Shown: positions 1 through 12,605, counted from the first letter of the stretch. The stretch is DNA of 64,000 nucleotides from Anisus vortex (GCA_949126835.1 OX421492.1:38398886-38462885), one strand, 5' to 3'. Notes: a model not told the origin generated them from the letters alone. Translations and numbers: made by a program.

Positions 1-227
1 TGAGGTGATGGCTAACATACCACCCCTTCAGCTTAGGAGAGAATGCGCTGTCATAACGATCTTTGAGCGCTACAAAAGACTCGAGTCTTAGTAGACACCT
101 GGAAGGGTAGGAAGAGAATAAAGATGCAGTCCTTTATGCACCACGCAACAAATCGACTTACCCGATACAAGGCTGCCTATGCAAATGTAACCCGTAGGGT
201 TAAAATCCTCAGTGCAACAGCTGGATA

Positions 228-780
228 TGTTTTTTTATATTATTTTTATATTTATTTGTAAGTTGGCAGCAGGTTAGGTTGTTTCTAAGCTTAGATTCTA
301 GTTGTTTTCGCCTCGTTTTCGACTACCGGTACTTTTTATATAAATAGGGAGGGATTTTGTGTTTTGATTAGAGAGAGAGAGACTGCTGTCTAATTCATTG
401 AGGGTTGCAGCCCTAATGATTTGTTGTCGTGTGAAAGACAAAGTAAGGTATCTTGTTTGTTGGAAGAGGTATCTTGCTTGTTGGAAGAGGTATCTTGCTT
501 GTTGGAAGACGTACAGTGTTGTTCTGGTTGAGATTTGTTTTAGGTATATTTTCTTTGAATAAAATTTATATAGATCTAGTATTTTCTGTAAATCTCCTTT
601 TTTTGTTCTTTCTTCTTGTAGTTAGATAGTTACTTTTTATTATTCTGTCTAGTTATAAGTAGTTACAGTTAGACCTTTTTAGTTACCTTTTCGGCATTAG
701 ACTTAAGTCGCCTTGGGTAGAGCCGAGGCTGCGCAAACCAGAGACCCGCCCCTCCTCTCTAAGGAACCGGTCCCAACACA
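228..780. other. Foreign insertion within the retrotransposon, LTR-like
   Basis: The block interrupts two coding-like halves of the retrotransposon. It is AT-rich at the left and carries a TATATAAATA box at about 337-346, an AATAAA at about 557, and a three-copy repeat of TATCTTGCTTGTTGGAAGA (452-514). It can be read as starting in TG (228) and ending in CA (about 778). These are LTR-like traits, so a solo LTR is possible, but I could not find a matching target-site duplication. The exact ends are uncertain. Confidence 0.35.
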
Positions 781-891
781 AAGGTACTCGAGTTTCTCTC
801 CGGGGAACACGCCAACGCTCCCCGAATTACGGACGAAGCTGAAGGGCACCTCAGCAAAACGTCCGACCCAAAACTACTCTGAAAAGTAGCC

Positions 892-1790
892 ATGGACACG
901 CTAAATGCCCTTCCGCCCGGGGCTGTCTATGTCTACACCGACGGGTCGGCTAACGCAGACACCGATACCGCCGGCTTTGGTGTTTACCAAAGATTACCCC
1001 GGCAATCCGAATAGAGACGAAGTATGGTGGCCTTGCGACGGTCTCTGCAACTACGGCGCAGAGATCGAGGCCATCAGTCGGGCTCTGGAGTGGATCCGCC
1101 TTCGCCACGTCGAAGGTGCCCCCGGCTCTACGACCGTCATCATCCTGACTGATGCGTTGTCCGTGCTCCAGGTTACTGAGAATCTGAGCAACTGGCCCCC
1201 TCAGATAGAGAAAATTCTACTGGCTTCAGACGAGCTAAGCCAGCGCTTTGGAGACCGCGTGCTACTGCAGTGGGTCCCAGGGCATACAGGCCTACATGGC
1301 AACGAGAGAGCAGACCACCTTGCAAAAAAAGGTGTGCTGAGCACACCCACTTCCGAGGAGCCCGGCAGCACGCCATGCTCTTTTGAGAAGGCCCGTACAT
1401 TGATCCGGAGGTGGAAGACAGAAAAGTGGAACGAGAGCTGGGACAGCTCTGACAAGGGCCGAGAAGTCTGGCGGCATTTGCCCCGCCCTAACCGCGCCGA
1501 CCCATAGTGGTGCCTAAATAGGTCGGAACAGAGTATCATATCTCAAATCCGCACTGGACACTGCCACATTGGGGCATACTTCGCCAGGTTCCGGCCTAAT
1601 TACGACTAGCGGTGTCGCCACTAGGAGAAGAGGAGGAGGAGAAGACAGTGGAGAATATCCTGCGGGAGTGCCCCCGTCTCGTCGATCGAGGAGATGGGAC
1701 GGGTGACCTACAATCCACTGATCTCAACGGAGATAGAGCCGTGCTCAAAGGCACGGCTGAGTTCTTGTTCAGAGCTACAAGGGAATAATA
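892..1790 (+). pseudogene. RNase H and C-terminal tail of LINE ORF2 (broken)
   Basis: RNase H degrades the RNA of an RNA-DNA hybrid during retrotransposition. The four acidic/His positions are readable in two frames. The first Asp lies in VYTDGSAN (about 922-960, frame of ATG 892). The Glu is in YGAEIEAISRALEW, the second Asp in IILTDALSVLQ, and the His-Asp pair in WVPGHTGLHGNERADHLAKK, all in the frame of the 905-1507 open frame. A frameshift near 985-1010 separates them. After the stop at 1507 the family's tail is still visible: IRTGHCHIGAYFARF, then TVENILRECPRL. The His usually found in this TVEHIL motif is Asn here. No intact start exists. Confidence 0.8.
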
Positions 1791-1855
1791 CTCCCAGCTC
1801 TCGCTTCCAATAGGAGTTCTAGTCTGGTTATAACTCTTCTTCGACTAAACAACAA

Positions 1856-2205
1856 TGATGTCTGGATGTATACTGCAGCGAGACAATATTTCAGACATAA
1901 CTGATATATTATTTTATTGTAATAGGTTTGTTATAAGTGAAGATAACTACCTGGGACTGCATAGATCCGAGTAATTCAACAAACAAGCTGGTAGAACTTA
2001 TAATTACAATCACCAATCAGTAATTGTACAACTTAATGTCATTCTCCAATCAGCAATTGTAGAATTATATGCAAAGCTACAATTAATGATTGTAGATGGG
2101 ATTTTAGTATTTTATTTCAATCACCAATCAAAGCACTGTTCAGTACTGCCAGTGTCTGTATCATTGATGCTCGGCTGTAGATGTATTTATATTAAAGATT
2201 ATGTG
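1856..2205. other. AT-rich spacer with ACCAATCA repeats
   Basis: No gene is seen. The motif CACCAATCA or CCAATCA recurs at about 2010-2125 with AATTGTA flanks, giving a loose, degenerate repeat. Confidence 0.4.
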
Positions 2206-4502
2206 GATTAGACTAGGGGTCGGTAACCTTTTGCTAACAGTGTGCTAAACTACGATTTCTAAATCACACTGCGTGCTAACACAATGTCAACCTGCTCTAT
2301 TATACTTTTAAAATTATTTTTATTTGATAATTAATTTAACTCCTTAGTAAGACCAAGGCCAAAAGTAAAGGAGATTTATTAAAATCGTTTAAGCGTTTTA
2401 TATTTAATACCAAATTAACGCGTTTGTGATTATTATTCTTTTTTATTTGCAACTATAGCAAATATAGCAAAAATAGCCTACACAGCCATCTCCGAACCCA
2501 CGGCCACAAGCAATCATGACTCTGACAAAGGAAGGTCCTCATCGAAAATCGATTGACACGCATCATACTGTTATTACTAAACTTTCACATTTATGATAAT
2601 TATTGAATAAACATTAACTAATCAAGATGAGGATCTAACACAGGGGTCGGGAACCTTTTTGTCTGAGAGAGCCATATGGACACCACATATTTTGAAAAGT
2701 AATTCTTTGAGAGCCATACGTTATGTTTAAAACTAAAAATTCAAGTAGGCCCTAAATGTGTGCATTTTCTATAATTTCAACACTAAAAGTACAATAATTA
2801 TGTCTTGCATTTGGACGTAAGACAATAGTTATTTCCCTTTAATTACAATCAATGCAGGGTTGCTATTTTTTCTGTCGTTTAGGTCAGCGGAGTTTATCTC
2901 CTTTACCACCTCTGATGATAAGCTGCAGTAGACTTAAGCTCATTTGTAGAATGAAATATTGATATGCAATTAATATGTCCATCAAAGGAGACTAATGAAA
3001 CATTTTTTTTATAATCGAACGTATGTCTTCGAGCCAGATGCAGCCATCAAAAGTGCCACATCTGACTCGCGAGCCATGGGTTCCCGACCCCTGATAACAT
3101 CTGTGAATGTTTATTAATATATTTTGATCTCAATTTAATGACTGAGAAGTACTCTATAAATGCATAATAAAAACAGTGCTTTCTAACATAGACGTGCGGA
3201 ATAGATAAGTAGTAATAATACAAACTGGGTAGTTAATGCAATGTTTAAAGTATACATATAAATTATTTAGTCATATAATATTTATAATATTTATATCATT
3301 TTAAACATATTTTTTACAGTTTGATCATTTTATAGTTATACATTGTTAACCATAATAATATATACTTTTATAAAAGAAAAAAAATTGAAATATTAGCGCA
3401 AAGAAAACGGGTTCATTATCTCCCTTTAATAAAAAAAAACAACAGTTTCCACATTTGATGTAATAAGACTGCTAAACAAGTTATGTTTTATAATATAACA
3501 AATAATACTGATTAATTATAATTATTTTATATATATCCAATATGGTATTCATTACGAGATTTAATTATTAGAGGATTAAAATAATTTACATTAAACAGTT
3601 TTAAATAAACATTTCCTGATTTGTTTGTCCATTTAAGAAGTTTATCTTTTAAACATTAATAATTACAGAAATTAAATGATATAACTATTATAGTTATTAA
3701 ATTAATAACAAAATTGTTTTAGAATTATTTATATTTATTTTTCATTTCAGAAGATGAGCATAAGAACTATTTTAAATGTAATTAGTCTGTATCAATTAAA
3801 TGCTCTTCGCTATTGTATAATGTCGGATACATAATTAGTGACTTCTTTGTATGCTTAAAACAACTTTCATCTGCGATAAATAATTTTACAAGTGTAAGTT
3901 GAACCAACAGCTGAAAGTAGAATAGCGAATGCCTAGCAGTTGAGAATAGCAGATTTTCTTTTCCTTCCACATTTTTCCGCCTATTTTTTTAATGTATAAA
4001 ATTCAACTTGCTGCATTTTAAAATGACCAATACCTCTCCACATAAAACAAGATCTACATCTAAGAAGGTAGTAGTAAGATCAAACCAGGCTTGATGTGGA
4101 ATGAAAAAAAATTAGTCCATCAATTTGAAAGTCTTGCCTTTGATTTGAAAAATCTGCTTAAGTCTGTTTCTGAAAAAAGCCCAACTATCTATCTTAACAT
4201 ATGCCTTAATAAAGGGAAATACATATAGTTAAATGTTTTGAAATTTATTTTACGGCAAAATATGTTCAGTTTTAATGCTAATCCATTCCAGTGGTCATTG
4301 TAAAGCAAATGTGTCGCTGAAATGTGTCGCTATGTCATTCAGAAAAATCGGCTTCAACAGCTAGTTTTCCTCAATCAGAACCAGAAAATGTTGTTGTTTT
4401 TTCATCAATTAAAAAAAACACCTCTACTTGCGTGTCATCGAAAATCGCTCTTTGTGCCAAGTTTGGCACGTATGCCTTAGGTTGTCGACCCCTGGTTTAG
4501 AC
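2206..4502 (-). mobile_element. hAT transposon, family B, copy A (non-coding, with nested element)
   Basis: The element proper spans 2214-4494. Its ends are TAGGGGTCGGTAACC and GGTTGTCGACCCCTG, and they are flanked by GATTAGAC (2206-2213) and GTTTAGAC (4495-4502). That duplication matches at 7 of 8 bases and fits the hAT target pattern nTnTAGAn. The right end, read in reverse, matches the left end of the copy at 44668. The left end matches the left end of the 190-bp MITE at 35926. About 4260-4360, in reverse, resembles 44970-45060. Compared with the 44668 copy it is inverted and has no 40-bp array. I found no readable transposase, so it is non-autonomous. A second hAT is nested at 2641-3093. 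Confidence 0.8.
2641..3093. mobile_element. Short non-autonomous hAT nested in copy A
   Basis: Perfect 15-bp inverted ends, CAGGGGTCGGGAACC and GGTTCCCGACCCCTG, bound a 453-bp AT-rich non-coding element. Near the left end is TCTGAGAGAGCCATA, and near the right end CTCGCGAGCCATGG, which contains a short palindrome. Flanks share TAACA but no clean 8-bp duplication is seen. A truncated relative of the left end is at 48095. Confidence 0.8.
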
Positions 4503-5690
4503 TACTTTTTTTTTTCTTTCATCGCAATAATATTATTAGCCCACATAAAATTTAAATTATGTGTATGTAGTGTAATATAGATTATATTAACGTCTGTTTT
4601 TCTTCTCATAACGTTTAAAATGGATGAAAAAGTTACAAACAGTTTATATCGTGTGTCCATATATAGTGGAACTGATGACGTTGAAAATAAAAATATAGAG
4701 AAAAAAGCAGCAAACAAAGAAAAGCGTGAATTCGACAGAGAAACAAAATCCTCTAGTCTCAACACACAACCACAATATGAACAACAACAACAACACAATA
4801 TCTAACAGTTGATTATATTCAAATTTTCCTCTCCGCCATCTTTCCACTTTCCTTTATTTGCCGTAACCAGCCTGTTCATAATACTCCCACATACTAATTT
4901 CATCAACCTTATGGCACATAAAGCGAATAGCGGAAATTGCAGGAGAATTTTTTTCTATACGTTGAGGGGGCCATTATTATTGCGAACGCCCCTTGCACGC
5001 CCTTCCACACCGCTCTTAGTCTGTCTCAGTACCGACAGTAATTTACAAAATAAGAAAAAAAAACTTTTTTTTATATGAGATTGTGAAATGAAAATTTTAT
5101 TGCAGCCTGCCCTTCATTTGACAATTTCGGCTATTATTATAGAAAGTGCTGAATTTGGACGTAGTAGACCCGTTGTTTCGTTCTTTTGTTCTTTTTTTCA
5201 CGTGTCCTGAAAAATGAAAATCTGTGCAGTAAAAATGCGAATGGTTATAAAGACGTTTTTATTTGTTAGACGAGTACAAGATTAAGTGCGTAGTAACATT
5301 TCAATGAAGCATATTGTAATATATTGTATTTGTAACCAATTGAGTTACTAAAAATAGATTATTTGTAGCCCATAATAAGTGTTTTTTTCTATTTCATCTA
5401 CTTGAGAACATACTAATTGGTTTTATTGGACGTGTAATGCCTATTACCTACGCAATAAACGTAAAAGATTACATATATTTTTGTTAAACTTACTATGAGA
5501 TTGTGTGGTCATAGTACTTAGAGCGTCTATTTCACTCAATGCCGATAAGAGATTTTCAAGACAATAAAAAAAATTCATTGAAAAGTATAACTTACGAGAT
5601 GCGTTAATAAAATCCAGTTGTCAAATCATATAAACAATTATTGTTGGCACAACGTTAAGGAATAAAATATATTGAATTAACAGAAAACAT
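4503..5690. other. AT-rich intergenic, no gene seen
   Basis: Only short low-complexity open frames occur. None shows a recognisable domain or codon-like composition. Nothing else is supported. Confidence 0.5.
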
Positions 5691-5699
5691 GTTGAGCCT

Positions 5700-5935
5700 A
5701 CAAACACAGATCTAGTAATGTTAGGTCATTAAGGACCTCATCGGTGCAGAGCCCGCGCAAGCCCCTGTAGCGCCCCAGGGCAAAAGTTTCAGTGACGCCC
5801 TCTTGCATACTGTAACTGCTATATTTGCCGCCTCTAGAACTGTCGCCGCCTCTAGAACTGTCGCCCCCTCTTCCCCCCCCCCCTCTTTTTGAAGGCAATG
5901 CATCGGTGCAATGCCCATATTTTATAAATTTCGCA
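5700..5935 (-). repeat. GC-rich fragment, possible decayed DNA transposon
   Basis: A GC-rich block lies in AT-rich DNA. It holds two copies of CGCCTCTAGAACTGT (about 5828-5862), a C-run at 5872-5883, and two copies of CATCGGTGCA near its edges (about 5738 and 5902). The composition resembles ends of mollusc DNA transposons, but no complete inverted repeat is visible. Confidence 0.3.
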
Positions 5936-6024
5936 TCTGTATCTAGTATTATTAGGCTTTAAATCAGTATCAGAATGTTATTCCCTCCATGGAAAAGTCT
6001 ACCAAATATATACAGAAGTGTGAA

Positions 6025-6427
6025 GCCAAAGTAAACAAAAAAAAAGTTCAAACCAAAGTAAATAAGAAAAGGTCAAACCAAAGTAAATAAGAAAAGGTCA
6101 AACCACATTAAATAAGAAAAGGTCAGACCAAAGTAAATAAGAAAAGGTCAAACCACATTAAATAAGAAAAGGTCAAACCAAAGTAAATAAGAAAAGGTCA
6201 AACCACATTAAATAAGAAAAGGTCAAACCAAAGTAAATAAGAAAAGGTCAAACCACATTAAATAAGAAAAGGTCAAACCAAAGTAAATAAGAAAAGGTCA
6301 AACCAAAGTAAATAAGAAAAGGTCAAACCAAAGTAAATAAGAAAAGGTCAAACCAAAGTAAATAAGAAAAGGTCAAACCAAAGTAAATAAGAAAAGGTCA
6401 AACCAAAGTAAATAATAAAAGGTCAAG
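6025..6427 (+). repeat. Minisatellite, 25-bp unit (about 15 copies)
   Basis: The unit contains GGTCAAACCAAAGTAAATAA followed by GAAAA. Between about 6090 and 6270 copies alternate between AAAGT and CATT variants, giving a 50-bp higher-order unit. To the right the repeat decays into AAGCCAAA-type sequence as far as about 6660. Confidence 0.9.
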
Positions 6428-7187
6428 CAAGATGTATGCAATAACAAGTCAAGCTAAAGTAATTAATGTTTAATAAAGCACATTTTTACAAAACAAAAAA
6501 GCGAGCCTAAGGAATGCCAAACTTAAACAGAAAGCCAAATTAAAAGAAGCAAAAAGTCAAGCCAAACTTTAAAAGCAAGCCAAATTTTTAAAAAAGCAAA
6601 AGTCATGCCAAACTTAAAAAGCTCATTCAAAGTAAAAAAAAAAAGGCAAGCCAAAGTAAACGGCTTAGAATTTGGGTCCGACGACTCCCTGATTTCTAAA
6701 TAGTTGTCCAGTCTGGGGGATTGAGAAGATGGTGGCACAGGGAAAGGATTTGGGGGTGGGGGGTTAAGGAAGGAAAAGGGGTGTGTTTAGGGAAGGGTGC
6801 TGGTATGTTCCAGAAAAAAAATTTTTCAAACAAACAAGCAGACAAATAAACAGGCTGTATCGATTAAGGTTCCGCATGTAGAGTTTTAGTTTTCAAGAAA
6901 TGTTGTGTGGAAAGGATGACAGAAGCATGGGAGTGTTCAGTTTGTGTTTCGCCGCCATCTGAAACATCGTTTGGTCTAGTTGTTTGACTTGTTTGTAAGT
7001 ATGGAAACCTGTCACTGTAAGGCTTTGTAATAGGATTAATGCGTGCGGCTACGGACGGCGAAATGTGTCGTATGGGTGAGAAAAAGAAATGGTTAGGGGA
7101 AAACTGTGGGATGCGGGGTGTGTGGTGATGAAATTATGGTGTGGTTTCAATCGAAAGAACTGGTTAGTGAATACTGTGTATCGGAAT

Positions 7188-7352
7188 ACAAGTGTGGAGT
7201 CGGAAGAGAAGTGTGGATTTGGAAGAGAAGTGTAGTTTTGGAAGAGACGTGTGGATTTAAAAGAGCTGTGTGCATTTGGAAGAGAAGTGTGGATTTGGAA
7301 GAGATGTGTGGATTTAAAAGAGCTGTGTGCATTTGGAAGAGAAGTGTGGATT
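7188..7352 (+). repeat. Minisatellite, 18-bp unit
   Basis: About nine copies of GTGTGGATTTGGAAGAGA. Every third copy has GGATTTAAAAGAGC, making a 54-bp higher-order pattern. Open frames on both strands here are simple consequences of an 18-bp period. Confidence 0.85.
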
Positions 7353-7355
7353 ACG

Positions 7356-8820
7356 TATACATAGAAGGCTAAGGAAGCCAACTTTAGGTATAACAGACAC
7401 ATGTGTATATGAAAGAAAAATGTGAATACGCTAGATAAATGTTGTTATAAAAGTCAGTTGGGGTTTAGAGAAGTTATGTGTAATTATGATAGACTAAATT
7501 GTTTATAGAAGACTATAATTTCATATGTAATTATATACTAGATGTGAAAGCTATGCTTTCATATGCTAATGGTTATACTTTTAATGGACAACTATATTTG
7601 TATGTGTAATTGTATAGTATACTTTTTGTCGGAAGAAATAATGCAATAAGTTAAATTTCTAATAGGCCCTACTTAGTATCATATAAAATCTTGAATGATA
7701 TTCTTCCTGCCTTCACCGTTTTTAACTTTACAGTTTCCATTAAACTTAAAATCATTTTATTTCTGCCACTCATGGGACAATCGTCTTTAAATGACATTTA
7801 ATTTCGACCGTTTTTCATGGCAGATAAAACGTAGCCATTTCTTTATGAGGTCGTGGCTAACCAGGGGATAGTGTGGCCAGCACTATACCCACAATTTTGT
7901 GACCGAACTAGAAATATGACAGATTTTATGACACTCTTTCTAAATTATAAATACAACAAAAAAAAGTAGTTCAATGCTTATTTGCAAAACCAATGTTGTC
8001 AAAATGATGTTTTATGATAAGTAATAAATATGCTAATGATAACAATGACAACGGAATTCACCGCTTGATATGTAAAGCAGGCTCTGTGGTTGAAAACACG
8101 ATTTCCAGACTTATGCAATGTGAACGACCGCAATAAATTTCACAAAGCCACAAACACATCAGCCGTCTCATTAGAAGTGATCAATTCTTTAAGCCATAGA
8201 TAGCCCACTATAGAGCGGATGTATTATGCCAACCAATAACTTAATTTAGCCGTTAGCCCAATTCTACAATGCAGCGGCATTGAGTTCTTTTTTAAAGTCT
8301 TTTCGGATCAATAATCAATTTCCGACCAATTCAAGCTGATGTTAGATTTTATTTTCACAACTTTCTTTATTTTCACATTTTTCTTTATTTCCACAATTTA
8401 CTTTATTTTTACAACTCTATTTTCAAAACTTTGTATTTTTTTATGTTGCTTTTATCGTTTTTTGGCGACAAAGGAAATGGGGGAAAAGAAGGAGGGATAT
8501 ATGATTGTAGTTTGTTTCTTTTCAATCATTATGCCAGGTTTTGAAGGTTTTTTTTGCGAAATAAAGACCAAAGTCTGGTTTATGTTTTCATTGAAACCAT
8601 TGCCGTAAAAGTCATTATGGCATCAATTATCAGTGTTTACATCTGAAAGAAACAATGTAAACGATTTAAACAATATAAACAAACAACAACATATCAATTC
8701 CCTCAATTTTAATTTGTATAATTTGTATGTTTATTATTTTTTTTTGTGCATGTAAATTTTCTAATAAAACGCAGCTGATCTCAGATTCATTGAATGAATT
8801 ACCAAAAGGTTTCAATGTTT
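7356..8820. other. AT-rich intergenic; possible SINE scrap
   Basis: No gene is seen. At about 7853-7895 the minus strand reads GTGCTGGCCACACTATCCCC, which resembles the body of the SINE family seen elsewhere in the window. The match is short. Confidence 0.35.
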
Positions 8821-8827
8821 ATCTAGA

Positions 8828-8942
8828 TATCAGTCAGCACATTGGTCTAAATATTTGCAAATAGTAATCAGTCAGCACATTGGTCTAACTATTTGCAAAT
8901 AGATATCAGTCAGCACATTGGTCTAACTATTTGCAAAAAGAA
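8828..8942 (+). repeat. Three-copy tandem repeat, 38-bp unit
   Basis: Each copy contains ATCAGTCAGCACATTGGTCT followed by AACTATTTGCAAATAG. The copies are nearly identical. Confidence 0.9.
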
Positions 8943-10260
8943 ATTATTCGTAAACGATGCTTTGCATCTTACAGTCTTCAATGTTCAATTGCTTATCAGT
9001 TAGATCAATTTAAAACGAATTTGAAATACAAATTTAAATTTCAACATTCCTATTTCAAATGATGACACAACGTTTTTACTCCACGTTAAATTATTCTCAT
9101 TTCTTCAAAACCCTTTTTCTCCCCTTGGCCCTTCGCTGTTTTAAAGTGGCAAATGTCATCAGTAATTCATTTCTATGATGAAATAGCAGGATTACATTTA
9201 TAGGGCAAAACTTAAACATAAATGTCAATGGCGCAATTGAAAAAAAAATGTCTGTCTGTGAATTTTAATTTTAAATTATCAAATTACTGCTCATTACTAT
9301 ACTTCATATTTTGTTTTATGTCTTTGCATTTTCCAGCTGGTGTTTTGTAATAAGAAATAAAACTATGATCGGAGCACAGAAAATGTCTAATTGAAAGTGG
9401 GAAATAAATTATACGCTTTTATAACAATCATTATTTGAGAAGCTCTGGATAATTGTCTAATTTGTGGCAGTGTAAGCAGGAGAGAGGAGAGATCCAGGTC
9501 ACTGACCTGTTTGTTACGGGCTCAGTCGACACGTCGGTCTATAAAATATAGTAAAGTAAGATATAATAAGATTCCCTTGTGCAAAAGCGTGCAAGAGAAT
9601 TGTAAATCCAGCACAATGCCCAGCCTATTTTTTCCAGCAGTTGTTATGTTAAAGCTCGATGCAGGAATTTGAACCCGGTACCTTCGAAATTTAATTCCAA
9701 AATTCTAACAGTGAATAACCGCACTGTAAGCAATTTTATTACAAAACAACAATGTTATATTTCAATCAAAAGTGATACCCTTTCCTCCCCCACCCACAAA
9801 ATATTAACGTTCACATGTGACATCCCCCCCCCCCCCCCCACACACACAATAAGATACAATTTACAGTCTTTATTATTCAAATAGTAGGCCAACCTTGTAT
9901 TTCAAATTCGGCTTGTTAATTTCAACCACATAATTAGGTCTTTCGAAATGAAAGACAGTAGACTAATTAAAGACTTTTTTTTTCTTTGACAGAATTTCTT
10001 ATAATGTGACAATTTAGTTTATTTTTTGTAGTTGTATTTTTTTGTTGTGTTTCTTTCCGGGCATATATTATTTCTTCTCCGATAGTTAAGTTAAAAAGAA
10101 TTTGAAATGTATAGCCTTTTTATTTTCATGAAAGTTTGACTTGAAAAAAAAAAAAAGAATGGGTTAGAATAATTAGTCTTCTTTATGAAATATACCATTA
10201 CAACACTGTCACGTACAAACTGTTCTAGAAATACCTATAGATCTAGATAATCCAAAAATA
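8943..10260. other. AT-rich intergenic with a C-run and CA repeat
   Basis: No gene is seen. A run of 13 C residues followed by (CA)n lies at about 9826-9848. At 9660-9685 the minus strand holds a B-box-like GGGTTCAAATTCC, possibly a decayed tRNA-derived SINE. Confidence 0.4.
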
Positions 10261-10263
10261 ACT

Positions 10264-10445
10264 AATGAAGCCGGCTGGTCCAGCGGTTAGTTCACCGGAC
10301 TGTCACCCAAAAATTAACTGACACGTCGCGGGTTCTATCCCTGCCACCGACGGATCCCTGTCGCCCTGCAGGAGTTTTGGGCCTAGTGGACGTAATAATC
10401 TTCTATCTAGAAGGACCGTCTGTAAGCTTATAAGATCTATTGTTT
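10264..10445 (+). mobile_element. tRNA-derived SINE-like element
   Basis: The head carries an A-box-like GGCTGGTCCAGCGGTTAG and a B-box-like GGGTTCTATCCC about 45 bp later, the internal RNA polymerase III promoter arrangement of tRNA genes. The intervening sequence does not fold as a plausible tRNA by eye, and a non-tRNA body follows with CCTAGTGGACGTAATAATC. A similar start, AGGCCGGCTGGTCC, occurs at about 59221. No target duplication was found. Confidence 0.5.
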
Positions 10446-10670
10446 AAATAAATGATGAACTTAGTTTCATACAATGCCGGTAACTGGGTCAAAGACAAGC
10501 AAGAAAACAGTAAGACAAGATAAAGATCTTTATTTTCTCTATATAGGGTAAATTAAAGAGGATTTAAAAAAAGTGTTGTGCTTACAACATACTTGCAAAA
10601 AGACTGAATCGGCAACACGGCCAGGAAATAATGTTGCCTAACGAGCACTATGCTGGAACCTCTATGAGCC

Positions 10671-11275
10671 TCAGTGTACCACCAGCACAAGGAAGTTGAT
10701 AGGGTGTCACCTCAATGTACAGCCAACACAAGCAAGTTGATTGGGTGTCACCTCAATGTACAGCCAACACAAGCAAGTTGATTGGGTGACACCTCAATGT
10801 ACAGCCAACACAAGCAAGTTGATTGGGTGGCACCTCAATGTACAGCCAACACAAAGCAAGTTGATTGGGTGTCACCTCAATGTACAGCCAACACAAGCAA
10901 GTTGATTGGGTGACACCTCAATGTACAGACAACACGAACAGGTTGATAGGATGGCACCTCAATGTACAGCCAACACAAGCAAGTTGATTGGGTGTCACCT
11001 CAATGTACAGCCAACACAAAGCAAGTTGATTGGGTGACACCTCAATGTACAGACAACACGAACAGGTTGATAGGATGGCACCTCAATGTACAGCCAACAC
11101 AAGCAAGTTGATTGGGTGTCACCTCAATGTACAGCCAAAAAAAGCAAGTTGATTGGGTGTCACCTCAATGTACAGCCAACACAAGCAAGTTGATTGGGTG
11201 TCACCTCAATGTACAGCCAACACAAAGCAAGTTGATTGGGTGTCACCTCAATGTACAGACAACACAAGGATTTGC
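10671..11275 (+). repeat. Minisatellite, 41-bp unit (about 14 copies)
   Basis: The unit begins ACCTCAATGTACAGCCAACA and continues with CAAGCAAGTTGATTGGGTGTC. A variant with GACAACACGAACAGG and GATAGGATGG occurs twice, about 120 bp apart, which points to block duplication inside the array. Confidence 0.95.
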
Positions 11276-11359
11276 AAGGGTAGCGCCAATGAGTATCTTT
11301 TAGCCCAAATACAAGAACTTTATAAAGACATATTTTTCTCACTATAAAGTTTGATAAAA

Positions 11360-11545
11360 GAGAATATTAGAGACGAAAGAGGAAGAGAGGGGAAAGATAA
11401 AGAGAGGGGAATAATAGAGAGAGAGATAGAAAAGCGAGAGAGTGAGAGAAAGTTACTAAAGAGAGAGAGAGAGGGGGGGGAAAGAGAGAAAGAGATAAGA
11501 AAGAGAGATAGGAAAGAGAGAAAGGGGAAAGAGCGGAAGAGTGGA
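11360..11545 (+). repeat. Purine-only GA-rich low-complexity tract
   Basis: Nearly uninterrupted A/G sequence of GAGAGA, GGGA and AAAGA type for about 180 bp. Open frames over it are compositional. Confidence 0.85.
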
Positions 11546-12605
11546 ATGAGAGAGACACGTTATCTAAGGATGATTTTGTGCAGGAGTCTGCAAAAGGCGG
11601 CCCGCAGGCCACAACACGCCTCTAATCCTTTCAGCTTGCACCCCCTCCCCATCCTTTCCCTTCCCTTTTCACAGAGCCTCTAACATTTTTTAAATCTGGT
11701 CCCAAATGGTGTGCCAACAAAATTGAGTCATATCTTACATGTTATAGACTATACTGATATACAGATGATTTTTGCCAATTCAACAGACAGTAGCCTGCAC
11801 CCAGTTCAAAACATATCCTGTTCTGTAGCCCACAAGTCCTACCAGTGAAGGCCTTAATCAGAACTTGTATTAAGCATTTATATTCTTATTATAACACTAT
11901 ACATTTGTCCTAAGACATGTTTTAATAGAGACGCAAAACATTTTTTTTTTGCATTCGCTCTATAAGTATATATCCTTAATACATGTATACAAAAAATATT
12001 TTTATATGGAGTATTTTTCTTGTTTTCTTATAATAAATCCTGTCAAAAAACTCACCATATAACTTTGATCTCAGTAATTTTACCCGTCTCTATAAAATAA
12101 GTAGCAGTGAAATATATTACGTAGCTTTTAATGTAACTATTCCAACTGTTATTTTCCATGTCCCTGATGAAATTTGTAGACATTTTACCCCAATCTGCAC
12201 TTGTCTCCAAACGTCACGCCCACACACTTATTCAATTCTTTTTATTTCCTCATATGAACATATCCAAAAGATATCAAAACATAGTTTGCCTTTATTCCAG
12301 GACGAACATCACCGGAACCAGAAATCTCATGAAATAAGCGACCCTATTATTTAGATCTTAGACAATTTTGGCCTCGTAAGACTTGGAGGAAGATGCCGAC
12401 TTTTAAAAAAAATTGGGGAGGGGGGGAGGGCTAAAGATTGAGATATTTTGACGGTGACAAAAAAAATGTTCTATTTTCTTTTTCGACATTTGAGAGGAAA
12501 TTTAAGGAAAATTTTCTTTCAGAATATCCAAGATCTTGATGTGTTATTGTCATTGTGCTGGATCATTGGTTAGTGGCACATATTTTGTTAAAATAGGCAT
12601 TTCTT
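11546..12605. other. Intergenic, no gene seen
   Basis: AT-rich. GCGGCCCGCAGGCC at about 11597 resembles hAT subterminal sequence, but no inverted end accompanies it. Confidence 0.4.

Larger units (their letters stand above)
1..1855 (+). mobile_element. Decayed non-LTR retrotransposon, 3' part with RNase H
   Basis: This is the 3' half of a non-LTR (LINE-type) retrotransposon that begins left of the window. Bases 1-85 encode a post-RT segment with PPLQLRRE and FERYKR. After a frameshift, 100-227 encodes a basic segment with MHHATNRLTRYKAAYANVTR. An insertion at about 228-780 splits the element. From about 781 a second part leads into an RNase H domain (892-1507) and a C-terminal tail to about 1790, followed by a short 3' UTR. 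An RNase H domain downstream of RT is a feature of the I/R1-type LINE clades, so I place it there by inference. At least two frameshifts and several stops make it inactive. Confidence 0.8.

Noticed and set aside
905..1507. Intact host RNase H gene
   Set aside because: The first catalytic Asp is in another frame, and the flanking coding sequence is a LINE ORF2 tail.
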